DNA of 10,282 bases from DATKCA01 sp035544675 (GTDB lineage Bacteria; Acidobacteriota; Thermoanaerobaculia; Gp7-AA8). The notes beneath the pieces were generated by a model. That model saw nothing but the letters and a program-made list of their open reading frames with translations. It was not told the DNA's origin and did not search any database. Of this stretch, positions 1-6,024 are shown piece after piece. Within the stretch, counting starts at the first letter, position 1; each line of letters begins with the position of its first letter. The position numbers were made by a program, and so were the translations under genes. The stretch spans positions 1-10,282 of the forward strand of contig DATKCA010000052.1 in assembly GCA_035544675.1 (NCBI GenBank), written 5' to 3'.

Positions 1-17
1 TGTGGTCGGGAAACGGG

Positions 18-39
18 GCGCGGGTGAGGACACCCGCGC
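18..39. repeat. Perfect 9-bp GC hairpin downstream of transketolase
   Basis: Bases 18-26 (GCGCGGGTG) and 31-39 (CACCCGCGC) are exact reverse complements around a 4-nt loop, AGGA. The hairpin lies 22 bp past the transketolase stop, where a terminator would sit. On the minus strand it is followed by CCCCGTTTCCC and not a T-run, so an intrinsic terminator is only possible. It could equally be a REP-like dispersed palindrome. The rest of 1-60 shows no gene. Confidence 0.6.
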
Positions 40-60
40 TCCATTCCGTGATGAACAGCG

Positions 61-2166
61 TCAGAGCCAGGATCTGATCTTTGAAACGATCTTCTCCGGC
101 GTGAAGCCCAGCTCCTCGGCGATGCGCTCGTAGGGCGCCGAGGCGCCGAAGCGGTCGATGCCGATGACGAGCGCGTCGTGATTCACGTACTTGTACCAGC
201 CGTCCGAGCGGCCGGCCTCGATGGCCACGATCCGGCTGCGGTTCCCGAGGACGCGCTTCTGGTAGTCAACGTCTTGACGGTCAAACAGGTCCAGGCACGG
301 CGCCGACACGACACGGGCCGTCACTCCCTGACCGGAGAGCAGATCGGCCGTCTTCACCGCCAGCGGCAGCTCCGATCCGCTGGCCATCAGCGTGATGTCT
401 CCCTCCGCGTAACGATCCAGCACATACGCGCCGCGCCAGATGTCGTGCGCGTCGAACGTCTCGCCGTGCGGCACGATGTCGAGCTTCTGCCGCGTGAACA
501 CCAGCACCTGCGGGCCTTCCGTGTTCCTCACGGCCCAGGCCCAGGCCATGGCCGTTTCCGGCCCGTCGCCCGGCCGCCACAGCGTCATGTTGGGGATGAG
601 GCGGAGCGCCCAGAGATGCTCGACCGGCTGATGGGTCGGGCCGTCCTCGCCCAGGAACACCGAGTCGTGCGTGTAGACGAAGATCGAAGGGATGTTCATC
701 AGCGCGGCCAGGCGGACCGACGCACGCATGTAATCGGAGAAGATGAGGAACGTCGCGCCGTAGCACTTGAGCGGGCCGTACAGCGTCATGCCGTTCACGA
801 TCGCGCCCATCGCGTGCTCGCGGATGCCGAAGTGCAGATTGCGTCCCTGGAACACCTCCAGCTTCGGCGCGTGCTTCTCGCTCCCTTTGGCCCGCTCCAG
901 GCTGCCGGCTTCCTTCATCAGCGTCGAAGTCGACGGGGCCAGATCGGCGGAGCCTCCCACCACGAACGGCGCCGCGGCAGCCATCTTCTGAATGACCTGA
1001 CCGGACAGCGCGCGCGTGGCCACGGCCTTCTCCGTCTTCGCCGCGGCCAGCAGCTCGCTCTCGAATCCCTCCGGCAGGAGGTGCATCCAGTAGCGATCCC
1101 ACTCCGTGGCCAGTTCGGGATGGCGCTGCCTCCACGCCGCGAAGCCCTTCCCCCACACTTTCCGCGTCCGGGCCAGCTTCTTCGTTTTGCGCGCAAACTC
1201 CGACCGCACTTCATCGGGCACGAGGAACGTCGGCTCCTCCGGCCACCCCAGAGCGGCCTTGGTGGCCTTCACCTCGTCCGCGCCGAGCGGCTCGCCGTGC
1301 GCGCGGGCCGTGCCGTGGTACTTCGGACTTCCCCATCCGATGACCGTGGTGCAGACGATCATCGACGGCCGGTCTTTCGCGCGCTGCGCTTTCTTGATCG
1401 CCTTGCGGATCGCGGCGCGGTCGTGGCCGTCGATCTTCTGCACGTGCCACCCCACCGCCTCGAACCGTTTCTTCACATCCTCGGAGAAGGTCAGGCGCGT
1501 CTCCCCCTCGATGGAGATGTTGTTGTCGTCGTAGAAGTAGATGAGATTCCCCAGACCGAGATGGCCCGCCATCGACGCCGCCTCGGAGCTGATGCCCTCC
1601 ATCAGGTCGCCGTCCGAGCAGATGGAGTACACGTAGTGGTCGACGGGATCGAAGCCGTCGCCGGTGCTGAAGCGCGCCGCCATCATCTTCGCCGCCAGGC
1701 CCATGCCCACGCCATTCGCGAAACCCTGGCCGAGCGGGCCGGTCGTCACTTCGATGCCGCTGGCGTGTCCGTATTCGGGATGACCGGCCGTGCGCGATCC
1801 CCACTGCCGGAACTGCTGCAGCTCTTCCATCGTCATGTCCGGGTAGCCGGTGAGATGGAGCAGCGAGTAGACGAGCATCGAGGCGTGGCCGGCGGAGAGA
1901 ATGAAGCGGTCGCGGTTCGGCCATTTCGGATCCAGCGGATCGTGGCGGAGGAAGTCCGTCCAGAGCACGTACGCGATGTCGGCCATGCCCATCGGCGTGC
2001 CGGGATGGCCGGACCTGGCCTTCTCCACGCCGTCGATGGCCAGGAACCGGATCGTGTTGACGCAAAGCTCTTCCAGCTTGTCCCTGGTTCCGATCTTCGG
2101 ATCGTTGCTCTCCTCGGCGACTGTGATGGCCGTCGAGCCCTCCTCTGCGGTCGTCCTCTCGTCCAA
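61..2166 (-). CDS. tkt: Transketolase
   Basis: Transketolase moves two-carbon ketol units between sugar phosphates in the non-oxidative pentose phosphate pathway, using thiamine diphosphate and a divalent metal in the cytoplasm. From the TTG start the protein has 701 residues, the usual family length. Visible landmarks are SGHPG (about 52-56), SAGHAS (about 91-96), GPLGQG (143-148), the ThDP/metal motif SDGDLMEG (about 184-191) followed by DDNN (213-216), then FGIREHAMG with the catalytic Glu region and a GEDGPTHQP loop in the pyrimidine domain. The frame stays open upstream to about 2829, but that part is antisense to the next gene. The TTG at 2166-2164 is preferred because AGGAGGG stands 8 nt upstream and a perfect TATAAT lies 28 nt upstream. 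The gene is divergent from the DUF2378-like gene and ends in TGA. Identity is very secure; the start is well supported. Confidence 0.97.
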   Translation of the reverse strand: MDERTTAEEGSTAITVAEESNDPKIGTRDKLEELCVNTIRFLAIDGVEKARSGHPGTPMGMADIAYVLWTDFLRHDPLDPKWPNRDRFILSAGHASMLVYSLLHLTGYPDMTMEELQQFRQWGSRTAGHPEYGHASGIEVTTGPLGQGFANGVGMGLAAKMMAARFSTGDGFDPVDHYVYSICSDGDLMEGISSEAASMAGHLGLGNLIYFYDDNNISIEGETRLTFSEDVKKRFEAVGWHVQKIDGHDRAAIRKAIKKAQRAKDRPSMIVCTTVIGWGSPKYHGTARAHGEPLGADEVKATKAALGWPEEPTFLVPDEVRSEFARKTKKLARTRKVWGKGFAAWRQRHPELATEWDRYWMHLLPEGFESELLAAAKTEKAVATRALSGQVIQKMAAAAPFVVGGSADLAPSTSTLMKEAGSLERAKGSEKHAPKLEVFQGRNLHFGIREHAMGAIVNGMTLYGPLKCYGATFLIFSDYMRASVRLAALMNIPSIFVYTHDSVFLGEDGPTHQPVEHLWALRLIPNMTLWRPGDGPETAMAWAWAVRNTEGPQVLVFTRQKLDIVPHGETFDAHDIWRGAYVLDRYAEGDITLMASGSELPLAVKTADLLSGQGVTARVVSAPCLDLFDRQDVDYQKRVLGNRSRIVAIEAGRSDGWYKYVNHDALVIGIDRFGASAPYERIAEELGFTPEKIVSKIRSWL

Positions 2167-2174
2167 AGCGTGGT

Positions 2175-2181
2175 CCCTCCT
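2175..2181 (-). promoter_or_regulatory. Shine-Dalgarno that sets the TTG start of tkt
   Basis: The minus strand reads AGGAGGG, 8 nt before the TTG at 2166. No ATG or GTG in frame nearby has a comparable site, so this element decides the start. Confidence 0.75.
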
Positions 2182-2193
2182 GAAAGGCGGTGG

Positions 2194-2199
2194 ATTATA
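2194..2199 (-). promoter_or_regulatory. -10 element of tkt (TATAAT)
   Basis: The minus strand carries an exact TATAAT, which would give a leader of about 20 nt ending in the AGGAGGG site. No good TTGACA-like -35 is found at 16-18 bp (the hexamer there is GGAAAG). The promoter call therefore rests on the -10 and its position. Confidence 0.5.
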
Positions 2200-2201
2200 C
2201 T
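2196..2201 (+). promoter_or_regulatory. Candidate -10 (TATACT) for the DUF2378-like/cNMP unit
   Basis: The plus strand reads TATACT (5 of 6 consensus bases), overlapping the opposite-strand TATAAT of tkt by four bases. Initiation near 2208 would place GGAGG (2236-2240) in a short leader. No convincing -35 is seen. Confidence 0.35.
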
Positions 2202-2268
2202 CGGCGCAATCGGCCGCTTTCCCCTCGCGAACAGTGGAGGTCTTCTGACACCAGACGAGAGCGTCACC

Positions 2269-2814
2269 GTGAAGGGCTCGCCCGTTCGCAGCCTCCAGAA
2301 GTTCGTCGAGAGCAATCTGAGCGCCGAGCAGCGCGAGGTGATGTTCAGCCGCCTCCCGCCTGAGTTCGCCGCGCGCCTGAGAGGTCCGATCCTCCCAACC
2401 GAGACAATCTCCGTTCACATTCTGAACCGCTTTACCGAGGAGGCCGCGAAAGCCCGGGGCGAGCCTCTGGAGTCGTTCGCGATGCGGGCCGGACGGGAAG
2501 GTGCGAACGAGGCCGTCCGCGGGATCTATCGATTCTTCGTGCTGGTGCTGACGCCGCCCGCGCTTCTGTCGAAGGGTGGCCACATGTGGAGATCGCTGTA
2601 CAACCGCGGCGAGCTGCGCGTCGAGAATCAGACCTCGAACAGCGCCCGCATCAGGCTGGTCGATTTTCCCGCCGAGCGGGCCGGTTGCCTCCGCGTGACG
2701 GGCTGGATCGAGAAGATGGCCGAGCTCACCGGTGTAACGGTCATCCGGGTCGAGCAGACGAAGTGTTTCGCCCAGGGAGCGCCGGCATGCGAGTGGGAGC
2801 TCGAGTGGGGATGA
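2269..2814 (+). CDS. DUF2378/TIGR02265-like protein, possible sensory domain
   Basis: From the GTG this is a 181-residue soluble protein with no membrane segment. An alpha-helical N-terminal half is followed by a beta-rich C-terminal half containing GHMWRSLYNRGEL and GWIEKMAELTG, ending in C166-x7-C174-EWELEW. That layout, with the closing Cys...Cys-aromatic-acidic-Trp motif, recalls DUF2378/TIGR02265 proteins and, more distantly, V4R-type ligand-binding domains. The family assignment is from memory and tentative, and no function is known. The start is uncertain. GTG 2269 is the first standard start but has only a weak upstream site. An in-frame CTG at 2245 follows GGAGG (2236-2240) by 4 nt and would give 189 residues. 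ATG 2341 would remove conserved-looking sequence. The gene ends 4 nt before the cNMP-domain gene, so the two are almost certainly cotranscribed. Confidence 0.75.
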   Translation: MKGSPVRSLQKFVESNLSAEQREVMFSRLPPEFAARLRGPILPTETISVHILNRFTEEAAKARGEPLESFAMRAGREGANEAVRGIYRFFVLVLTPPALLSKGGHMWRSLYNRGELRVENQTSNSARIRLVDFPAERAGCLRVTGWIEKMAELTGVTVIRVEQTKCFAQGAPACEWELEWG

Positions 2815-2818
2815 TCCG

Positions 2819-3256
2819 ATGAACCGCATTTTTCCGCAGCAGTCGGATCACCCGCTGTTCCGCTACCTGTCATCCGCCGAGCGAAAGCGCATCGAGGACC
2901 TCGGCGAGGTCCGGACGATCGCGCCGGGCGGCTACCTGATCGGCGCCCGCCAGTCGGGCTCGACGCTGTTCGCGGTCGAGGACGGTCACCTCGACATCTT
3001 CGGTCTCGACGACGGCGCGATGACCGTCCTGGCCACGGTCGGCCCCGGCGACGTCATCGGAGAGGTCTCGTTCATCGACGACTCGCCGCGCTCGCTCGCG
3101 GTGAAGGCGGGCGAAGAGGAGGTCATGGTCCGGGCCTGGGACAAGAAGAAGCTCAGCGATGCGCTGGCGGCGGATCCCGATCTTCTGTCGAAGTTCGCCG
3201 TGGCCATGTGCGAGCTGCTCGTGGAGCGGCTGCGCGATACGGCCCGGCGGGTGTGA
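2819..3256 (+). CDS. Stand-alone cyclic nucleotide-binding domain protein
   Basis: This 145-residue protein is essentially one cNMP-binding (Crp-like) beta-barrel with the flanking helices. The phosphate-binding cassette is visible: GDVIGEVSF (77-85), with G81-E82 for the ribose, then SPRSLAV with R91-S92 for the cyclic phosphate, so nucleotide binding looks intact. There is no room for a C-terminal helix-turn-helix, so it is not a complete Crp/Fnr regulator. It probably works as a ligand-sensing partner (inference). The ATG lies 5 nt after the previous stop, and GGGG at 2807-2810 serves as the likely ribosome site within the upstream gene, consistent with translational coupling. Its last 104 bp are also coding on the other strand for the M48 protease. 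Confidence 0.88.
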   Translation: MNRIFPQQSDHPLFRYLSSAERKRIEDLGEVRTIAPGGYLIGARQSGSTLFAVEDGHLDIFGLDDGAMTVLATVGPGDVIGEVSFIDDSPRSLAVKAGEEEVMVRAWDKKKLSDALAADPDLLSKFAVAMCELLVERLRDTARRV

Positions 3257-4478
3257 AGTCCGCAGTTTGACGCTCCCACGGGCGGTAGCCCAGCACGAAC
3301 TCGATCCGGTTCGCGATCGAGGGATGCGAGTAGCGCCAGAACTCGATCAGCGGATGCGGCCGCGGATTCACCTTGGCGTTCTCGGCGAGCTTGATGAACG
3401 CCGTCGCCATCGGCTCATTGAGATGCGTCAGCTCCAGGCCGAAGACGTCCGCCTCGTGCTCGATGTGGCGCGAGTAGCCGTTGATCACCGGGGAGAGCAT
3501 GAATGAGATCACCGACACGATGATGAGCAGCCACGGTAGCGCCGCGGCATCGTCGTGACCCCTCAACCCCCACCGCCCGCCCCACCGCACCACTCCCCGC
3601 TCGAACACCCGCTGCGCGAGAAAGAGGATGCCGAACGCCAGCGCCAGCGTCGCCGCCAGCCCCTTCCAGAGGTGGTGCAGCACGTAGTGCCCCATCTCGT
3701 GGCCCATCACGGCGACCACTTCGTCCGCTGTCATCCGGTTCAGCAGCGTGTCCCACATGACGATGCGCTTCGTCGGGCCGATCCCGGTGACGTACGCGTT
3801 GAGCGTCTTGGTCTGCTTCGACTTGTCGACCTGGTACACGCGCCCGCCCTCGATCCCGGCCCGATCAGCCATGTCCAGAAGGCGCTGCTTCAGCACCTGG
3901 TCCTTCAGCGGCTCGAACCTGTTGAACAGCGGGTCAATGAAGACCGGCGCGATGACGACCAGGAGGATGGTCAGCGGAATCATCCCCAGCCAGATGGCCA
4001 GCCACCAGCGCCGGAGCCGGCGGATGGCCAGGAGTGCGAGCGCCCCGGCGAAGGATCCGAGGACGAGGCTGACGCCGAGGCCCTTGGCGTGGTCGGCGAG
4101 CCAGGCGGCGAAGGTCTGGTTGGAGAGACTGAACTGGTGCGGGCGCACGAATCCCGCGTAGTAGGAGAGCGGAAACTCCATGAGCGCCGTCACCAGCGTG
4201 AAGAGCGAGACGTAGATCAGCGACATCAGAAACGGCCGGCCCGTCACCCGCGTCGCGGCATCGCGCAGGCGCGACGAGATGCGAGTCGCCAGCACGATGA
4301 CGAGCACCGCCAGACCATAGACGAAGCCGCCGAAATACAATGCATCCAGGATCCGGCTGTGGCGGATCATCTCCTCGGTCACTTCGATCTCGAAGCGCGG
4401 GTCACGAGGGCGCTCCTGCTGCGCCAATGCGGCGAAGGCTACGAGCAACAGCCGGATGGTGATGGCGGCGATACGCAT
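3153..4478 (-). CDS. CAAX/Ste24-type M48 zinc metalloprotease (integral membrane)
   Basis: This 441-residue membrane protease resembles CAAX prenyl protease 1. Several hydrophobic segments are visible, near 5-20, 47-65, 83-100, 134-152, 158-182, 273-290 and 314-332. The zinc site is HEMGH (260-264), and the third ligand is probably E340 in an E-x-x-A-D context (EHEAD, 340-344) of the SRxxExxAD type. DPLFNRFEPL (182-191) and TLNAYVTG (225-232) are typical family motifs. In bacteria the substrates are unknown; a membrane protein quality-control role is inferred. The ATG at 4478 is chosen because GGGGAG (4488-4493) stands 9 nt upstream and a hydrophobic N-terminus follows; the further 33-residue open extension is repeat-derived low complexity. 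The last ~34 residues (Ala/Pro/Arg-rich) come from the antisense of the cNMP gene and look like a non-conserved tail. Confidence 0.92.
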   Translation of the reverse strand: MRIAAITIRLLLVAFAALAQQERPRDPRFEIEVTEEMIRHSRILDALYFGGFVYGLAVLVIVLATRISSRLRDAATRVTGRPFLMSLIYVSLFTLVTALMEFPLSYYAGFVRPHQFSLSNQTFAAWLADHAKGLGVSLVLGSFAGALALLAIRRLRRWWLAIWLGMIPLTILLVVIAPVFIDPLFNRFEPLKDQVLKQRLLDMADRAGIEGGRVYQVDKSKQTKTLNAYVTGIGPTKRIVMWDTLLNRMTADEVVAVMGHEMGHYVLHHLWKGLAATLALAFGILFLAQRVFERGVVRWGGRWGLRGHDDAAALPWLLIIVSVISFMLSPVINGYSRHIEHEADVFGLELTHLNEPMATAFIKLAENAKVNPRPHPLIEFWRYSHPSIANRIEFVLGYRPWERQTADFTPAGPYRAAAPRAARTWPRRTSTEDRDPPPAHR

Positions 4479-4487
4479 CAATCGTGA

Positions 4488-4493
4488 CTCCCC
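4488..4493 (-). promoter_or_regulatory. Shine-Dalgarno of the M48 protease at the edge of the hexamer repeat
   Basis: The minus strand reads GGGGAG, 9 nt before the ATG at 4478. Three of its bases (4491-4493) are the outermost CCC of the CCCGNG array, so the repeat partly supplies the ribosome site. Confidence 0.6.
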
Positions 4494-4580
4494 GTGCCCG
4501 AGCCCGTGCCCGCGCCCGCGCCCGAGGGAGGGGGGGAACGAAAAGCCGGGCACGCGCACGGGCTCGGGCGCGGGCACGGG
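4491..4580. repeat. Inverted pair of six-unit CCCGNG hexamer arrays
   Basis: Bases 4491-4526 are exactly six hexamers: CCCGTG, CCCGAG, CCCGTG, CCCGCG, CCCGCG, CCCGAG. Bases 4580-4545 on the opposite strand read CCCGTG, CCCGCG, CCCGAG, CCCGTG, CGCGTG, CCCGGC. An 18-nt purine-rich spacer (4527-4544, G-run plus AAAA) separates them. The structure fills most of the gap between the dehydratase stop and the protease start, and would fold into a strong imperfect hairpin in a minus-strand transcript. It may terminate dehydratase transcripts or structure the protease leader; neither is shown by sequence alone. The rest of 4479-4601 holds no gene. Confidence 0.8.
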
Positions 4581-4601
4581 ATGTTAGCGCAACGGATTCC
4601 C

Positions 4602-5504
4602 TCACTCCCTTCGGTTCGCACCCGTGACGAGCGCGACCACCGTCTTGCCTCTGATGCTATCGCGCTGCTTCCGCACCGCGGCGACACCGGCCGCGCCGGC
4701 CGGCTCGGCACGCACTCCCTCTGCGTCCAGACATGCCATCGCCTCGACCATCTCGGCGTCGGTCACCAGATGCATGCTGTCGACCAGATCGCAAATCGCC
4801 GCCACGTTCGCCGCCAGGGGCGCTCGCGTCGCCAACCCTTCGGCGATCGTGTCGCAGTCGTCGGTCGTCACGACGGAGCCGGCCTTCCACGACAGGTAAT
4901 ACGCGGGCGCACTCGCCGCCTGGACGCCGGCGACCGTCGTATGCGGGCGCACCGCTTTCAACGCGGCGGACACCCCGCGAATGAGCGCGGAGTCGCCCAC
5001 AGGGACGTAGATGACGTCAACGGCCGGAACCTGTTCGACGATCTCGAACGCGATCGTCCCCGCGCCCTCCGGCACCCAGGGATCGTCGGCATCATGGAGG
5101 AAGAGGGCGCCATGCTGTTCCGCATGGAGTCGCGCGGCTTCCGTCGCTTCCGCGAGACCGCGACCCTCTTCGACCGTGCGCGCCCCGAATGACTCAATCA
5201 GCGCGCGCTTGACCGGGCTCGGGTCCCGAGGAAGGAAGACGGTCGCCGATAATCCGAGTGTCCGTGCCGCCCAGGCCACGGCGGCTCCGTGGTTCCCCGT
5301 GCTCGACGCCACGACTTCGGCGACTGCCCGGCGGCGAAGATGCATCGAAAGCGAATACATCGCGCCGCGGACCTTGAAGGACCCCGTCGGAAGCTCCGCC
5401 TCCAGTTTCAGGAAGACCGCCGCCCCCGTCTCGCCGCTGAGCGCTGCGGAGTGAACCATGCGTGTGGTCGGGAAATGGCCCGCCAGAAAAGCGCGGGCGC
5501 TCAA
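4602..5504 (-). CDS. PLP-dependent serine/threonine dehydratase-like enzyme
   Basis: This is a fold-type II PLP enzyme of the threonine ammonia-lyase group, expected to deaminate a hydroxy amino acid (Ser or Thr) to a 2-oxo acid. From the TTG start it has 300 residues. K44 in PTGSFKVRGA (39-48) is the Schiff-base lysine, and SSTGNHG (67-73) is the substrate loop. The phosphate-binding loop reads PVGDSALIRG (168-177), where the better-known biosynthetic enzymes have a run of glycines. VTGAN (293-297) fits the pyridine-nitrogen contact. There is no ACT domain, so allosteric isoleucine control is unlikely and a catabolic or racemase-like activity remains possible. Upstream ATGs at 5603, 5546 and 5528 lack a good ribosome site, and the first lies inside the divergent gene. 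The TTG has GGAAGG 6 nt upstream and a TATTCT box about 30 nt upstream. Family secure, substrate not. Confidence 0.9.
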   Translation of the reverse strand: MSARAFLAGHFPTTRMVHSAALSGETGAAVFLKLEAELPTGSFKVRGAMYSLSMHLRRRAVAEVVASSTGNHGAAVAWAARTLGLSATVFLPRDPSPVKRALIESFGARTVEEGRGLAEATEAARLHAEQHGALFLHDADDPWVPEGAGTIAFEIVEQVPAVDVIYVPVGDSALIRGVSAALKAVRPHTTVAGVQAASAPAYYLSWKAGSVVTTDDCDTIAEGLATRAPLAANVAAICDLVDSMHLVTDAEMVEAMACLDAEGVRAEPAGAAGVAAVRKQRDSIRGKTVVALVTGANRRE

Positions 5505-5510
5505 CGTGGA

Positions 5511-5516
5511 CCTTCC
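5511..5516 (-). promoter_or_regulatory. Shine-Dalgarno favouring the TTG start of the dehydratase
   Basis: The minus strand reads GGAAGG, 6 nt before the TTG at 5504. The layout of -10, short leader, purine site and TTG closely copies that of tkt in the same window. Confidence 0.5.
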
Positions 5517-5534
5517 ACTGCTCGGCATCGCTGG

Positions 5535-5540
5535 AGAATA
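5535..5540 (-). promoter_or_regulatory. Candidate -10 (TATTCT) of the dehydratase
   Basis: The minus strand carries TATTCT (4 of 6 consensus bases), 30 nt before the preferred TTG start. No clear -35 is seen (AGGGTG at 17 bp). It overlaps a plus-strand AATAAT. Confidence 0.3.
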
Positions 5541-5542
5541 AT
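5537..5542 (+). promoter_or_regulatory. Candidate -10 (AATAAT) of the ferritin-like gene
   Basis: The plus strand reads AATAAT (5 of 6), followed by a very short leader with a strong GGAGGAG (5551-5557) 8 nt before the ATG at 5566. No -35 is recognisable. The hexamer shares four bases with the opposite-strand TATTCT. Confidence 0.3.
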
Positions 5543-5565
5543 GCATCCCCGGAGGAGCACCCTCG

Positions 5566-6018
5566 ATGGATGTCGACACCAAGAAGGTCGTCCCGCTGCT
5601 CAACAGGATCCTGGAGTCGGAGCTGGCGGGCGTCGTCCGCTACACGCATTACTCATTCATGGTGTACGGATACAACCGCATCCCCATCGTGTCGTGGCTG
5701 CGCGACCAGGCCACCGAGTCGATGACTCACGCGCAGCAGGCCGGCGAGGTCATCACGGCCATGGGAGAGCATCCGTCGCTGTCGATCGGACAGTTGCTGG
5801 AGACGCACAAGCACGACGTCGGCGACATCCTGCGCGAGGCGCTGGACCACGAGCGGGCCGCGATCGGCCTGTACCGCGAGCTGCTCGCGCTCGTGGAAGG
5901 GAAGTCGGTATGGCTGGAAGAGTACGCGCGGTCGATGATCTCCCAGGAGGAGCTGCACGCGTTCGAAGTCGATAAGATGCTCCGCAAGCCCGGCGACGTG
6001 AAGAGCTTCGCGGGGTGA
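5566..6018 (+). CDS. Ferritin-like diiron protein (bacterioferritin-like)
   Basis: This 150-residue all-helical protein matches the four-helix ferritin/bacterioferritin fold, which oxidises Fe2+ at a diiron centre and may store it. Probable ligands, one per helix, are E19 (ESELAG), E51/H55 (ESMTHA), E96 (DHERAA) and E128-x-x-H131 (QEELHAFE). The second-helix motif is odd. Aligned on M-x-H-A with bacterioferritin DEMKHA, the usual ligand Glu becomes S52 and a Glu sits one residue earlier, giving ExxxH where ExxH is expected. M53 falls where bacterioferritin has its haem-ligand Met, so haem binding is possible but unproven. The ATG is well placed behind GGAGGAG. The gene is divergent from the dehydratase and convergent, 6 bp apart, with the peroxiredoxin. 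An antioxidant iron-handling role is inferred. Confidence 0.88.
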   Translation: MDVDTKKVVPLLNRILESELAGVVRYTHYSFMVYGYNRIPIVSWLRDQATESMTHAQQAGEVITAMGEHPSLSIGQLLETHKHDVGDILREALDHERAAIGLYRELLALVEGKSVWLEEYARSMISQEELHAFEVDKMLRKPGDVKSFAG

Positions 6019-6024
6019 GGGGCG

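Noticed and set aside
1..13. 13-bp exact repeat TGTGGTCGGGAAA, also at 5463-5475
   Set aside because: About one such 13-mer coincidence is expected in a window of this size, and the second copy encodes conserved-looking dehydratase residues.
178..2268. Very long open plus-strand frame upstream of the DUF2378-like gene
   Set aside because: It is antisense to the clearly conserved transketolase, is rich in Arg/His/Ala low complexity and shows no domain. High GC makes such antisense frames common.
2167..2829. N-terminal extension of transketolase up to 2829
   Set aside because: It is antisense to the DUF2378-like gene, resembles no transketolase sequence, and a good TATAAT plus AGGAGGG points to the TTG at 2166.
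3555..4487. 310-residue plus-strand open frame
   Set aside because: It is antisense to the M48 protease, with a biased Pro/Arg/His/Glu composition and no motif.
4494..5192. 232-residue plus-strand open frame starting in the hexamer array
   Set aside because: It is antisense to the dehydratase, and its start is simple repeat (PEPVPAPAPE). No family is recognised.
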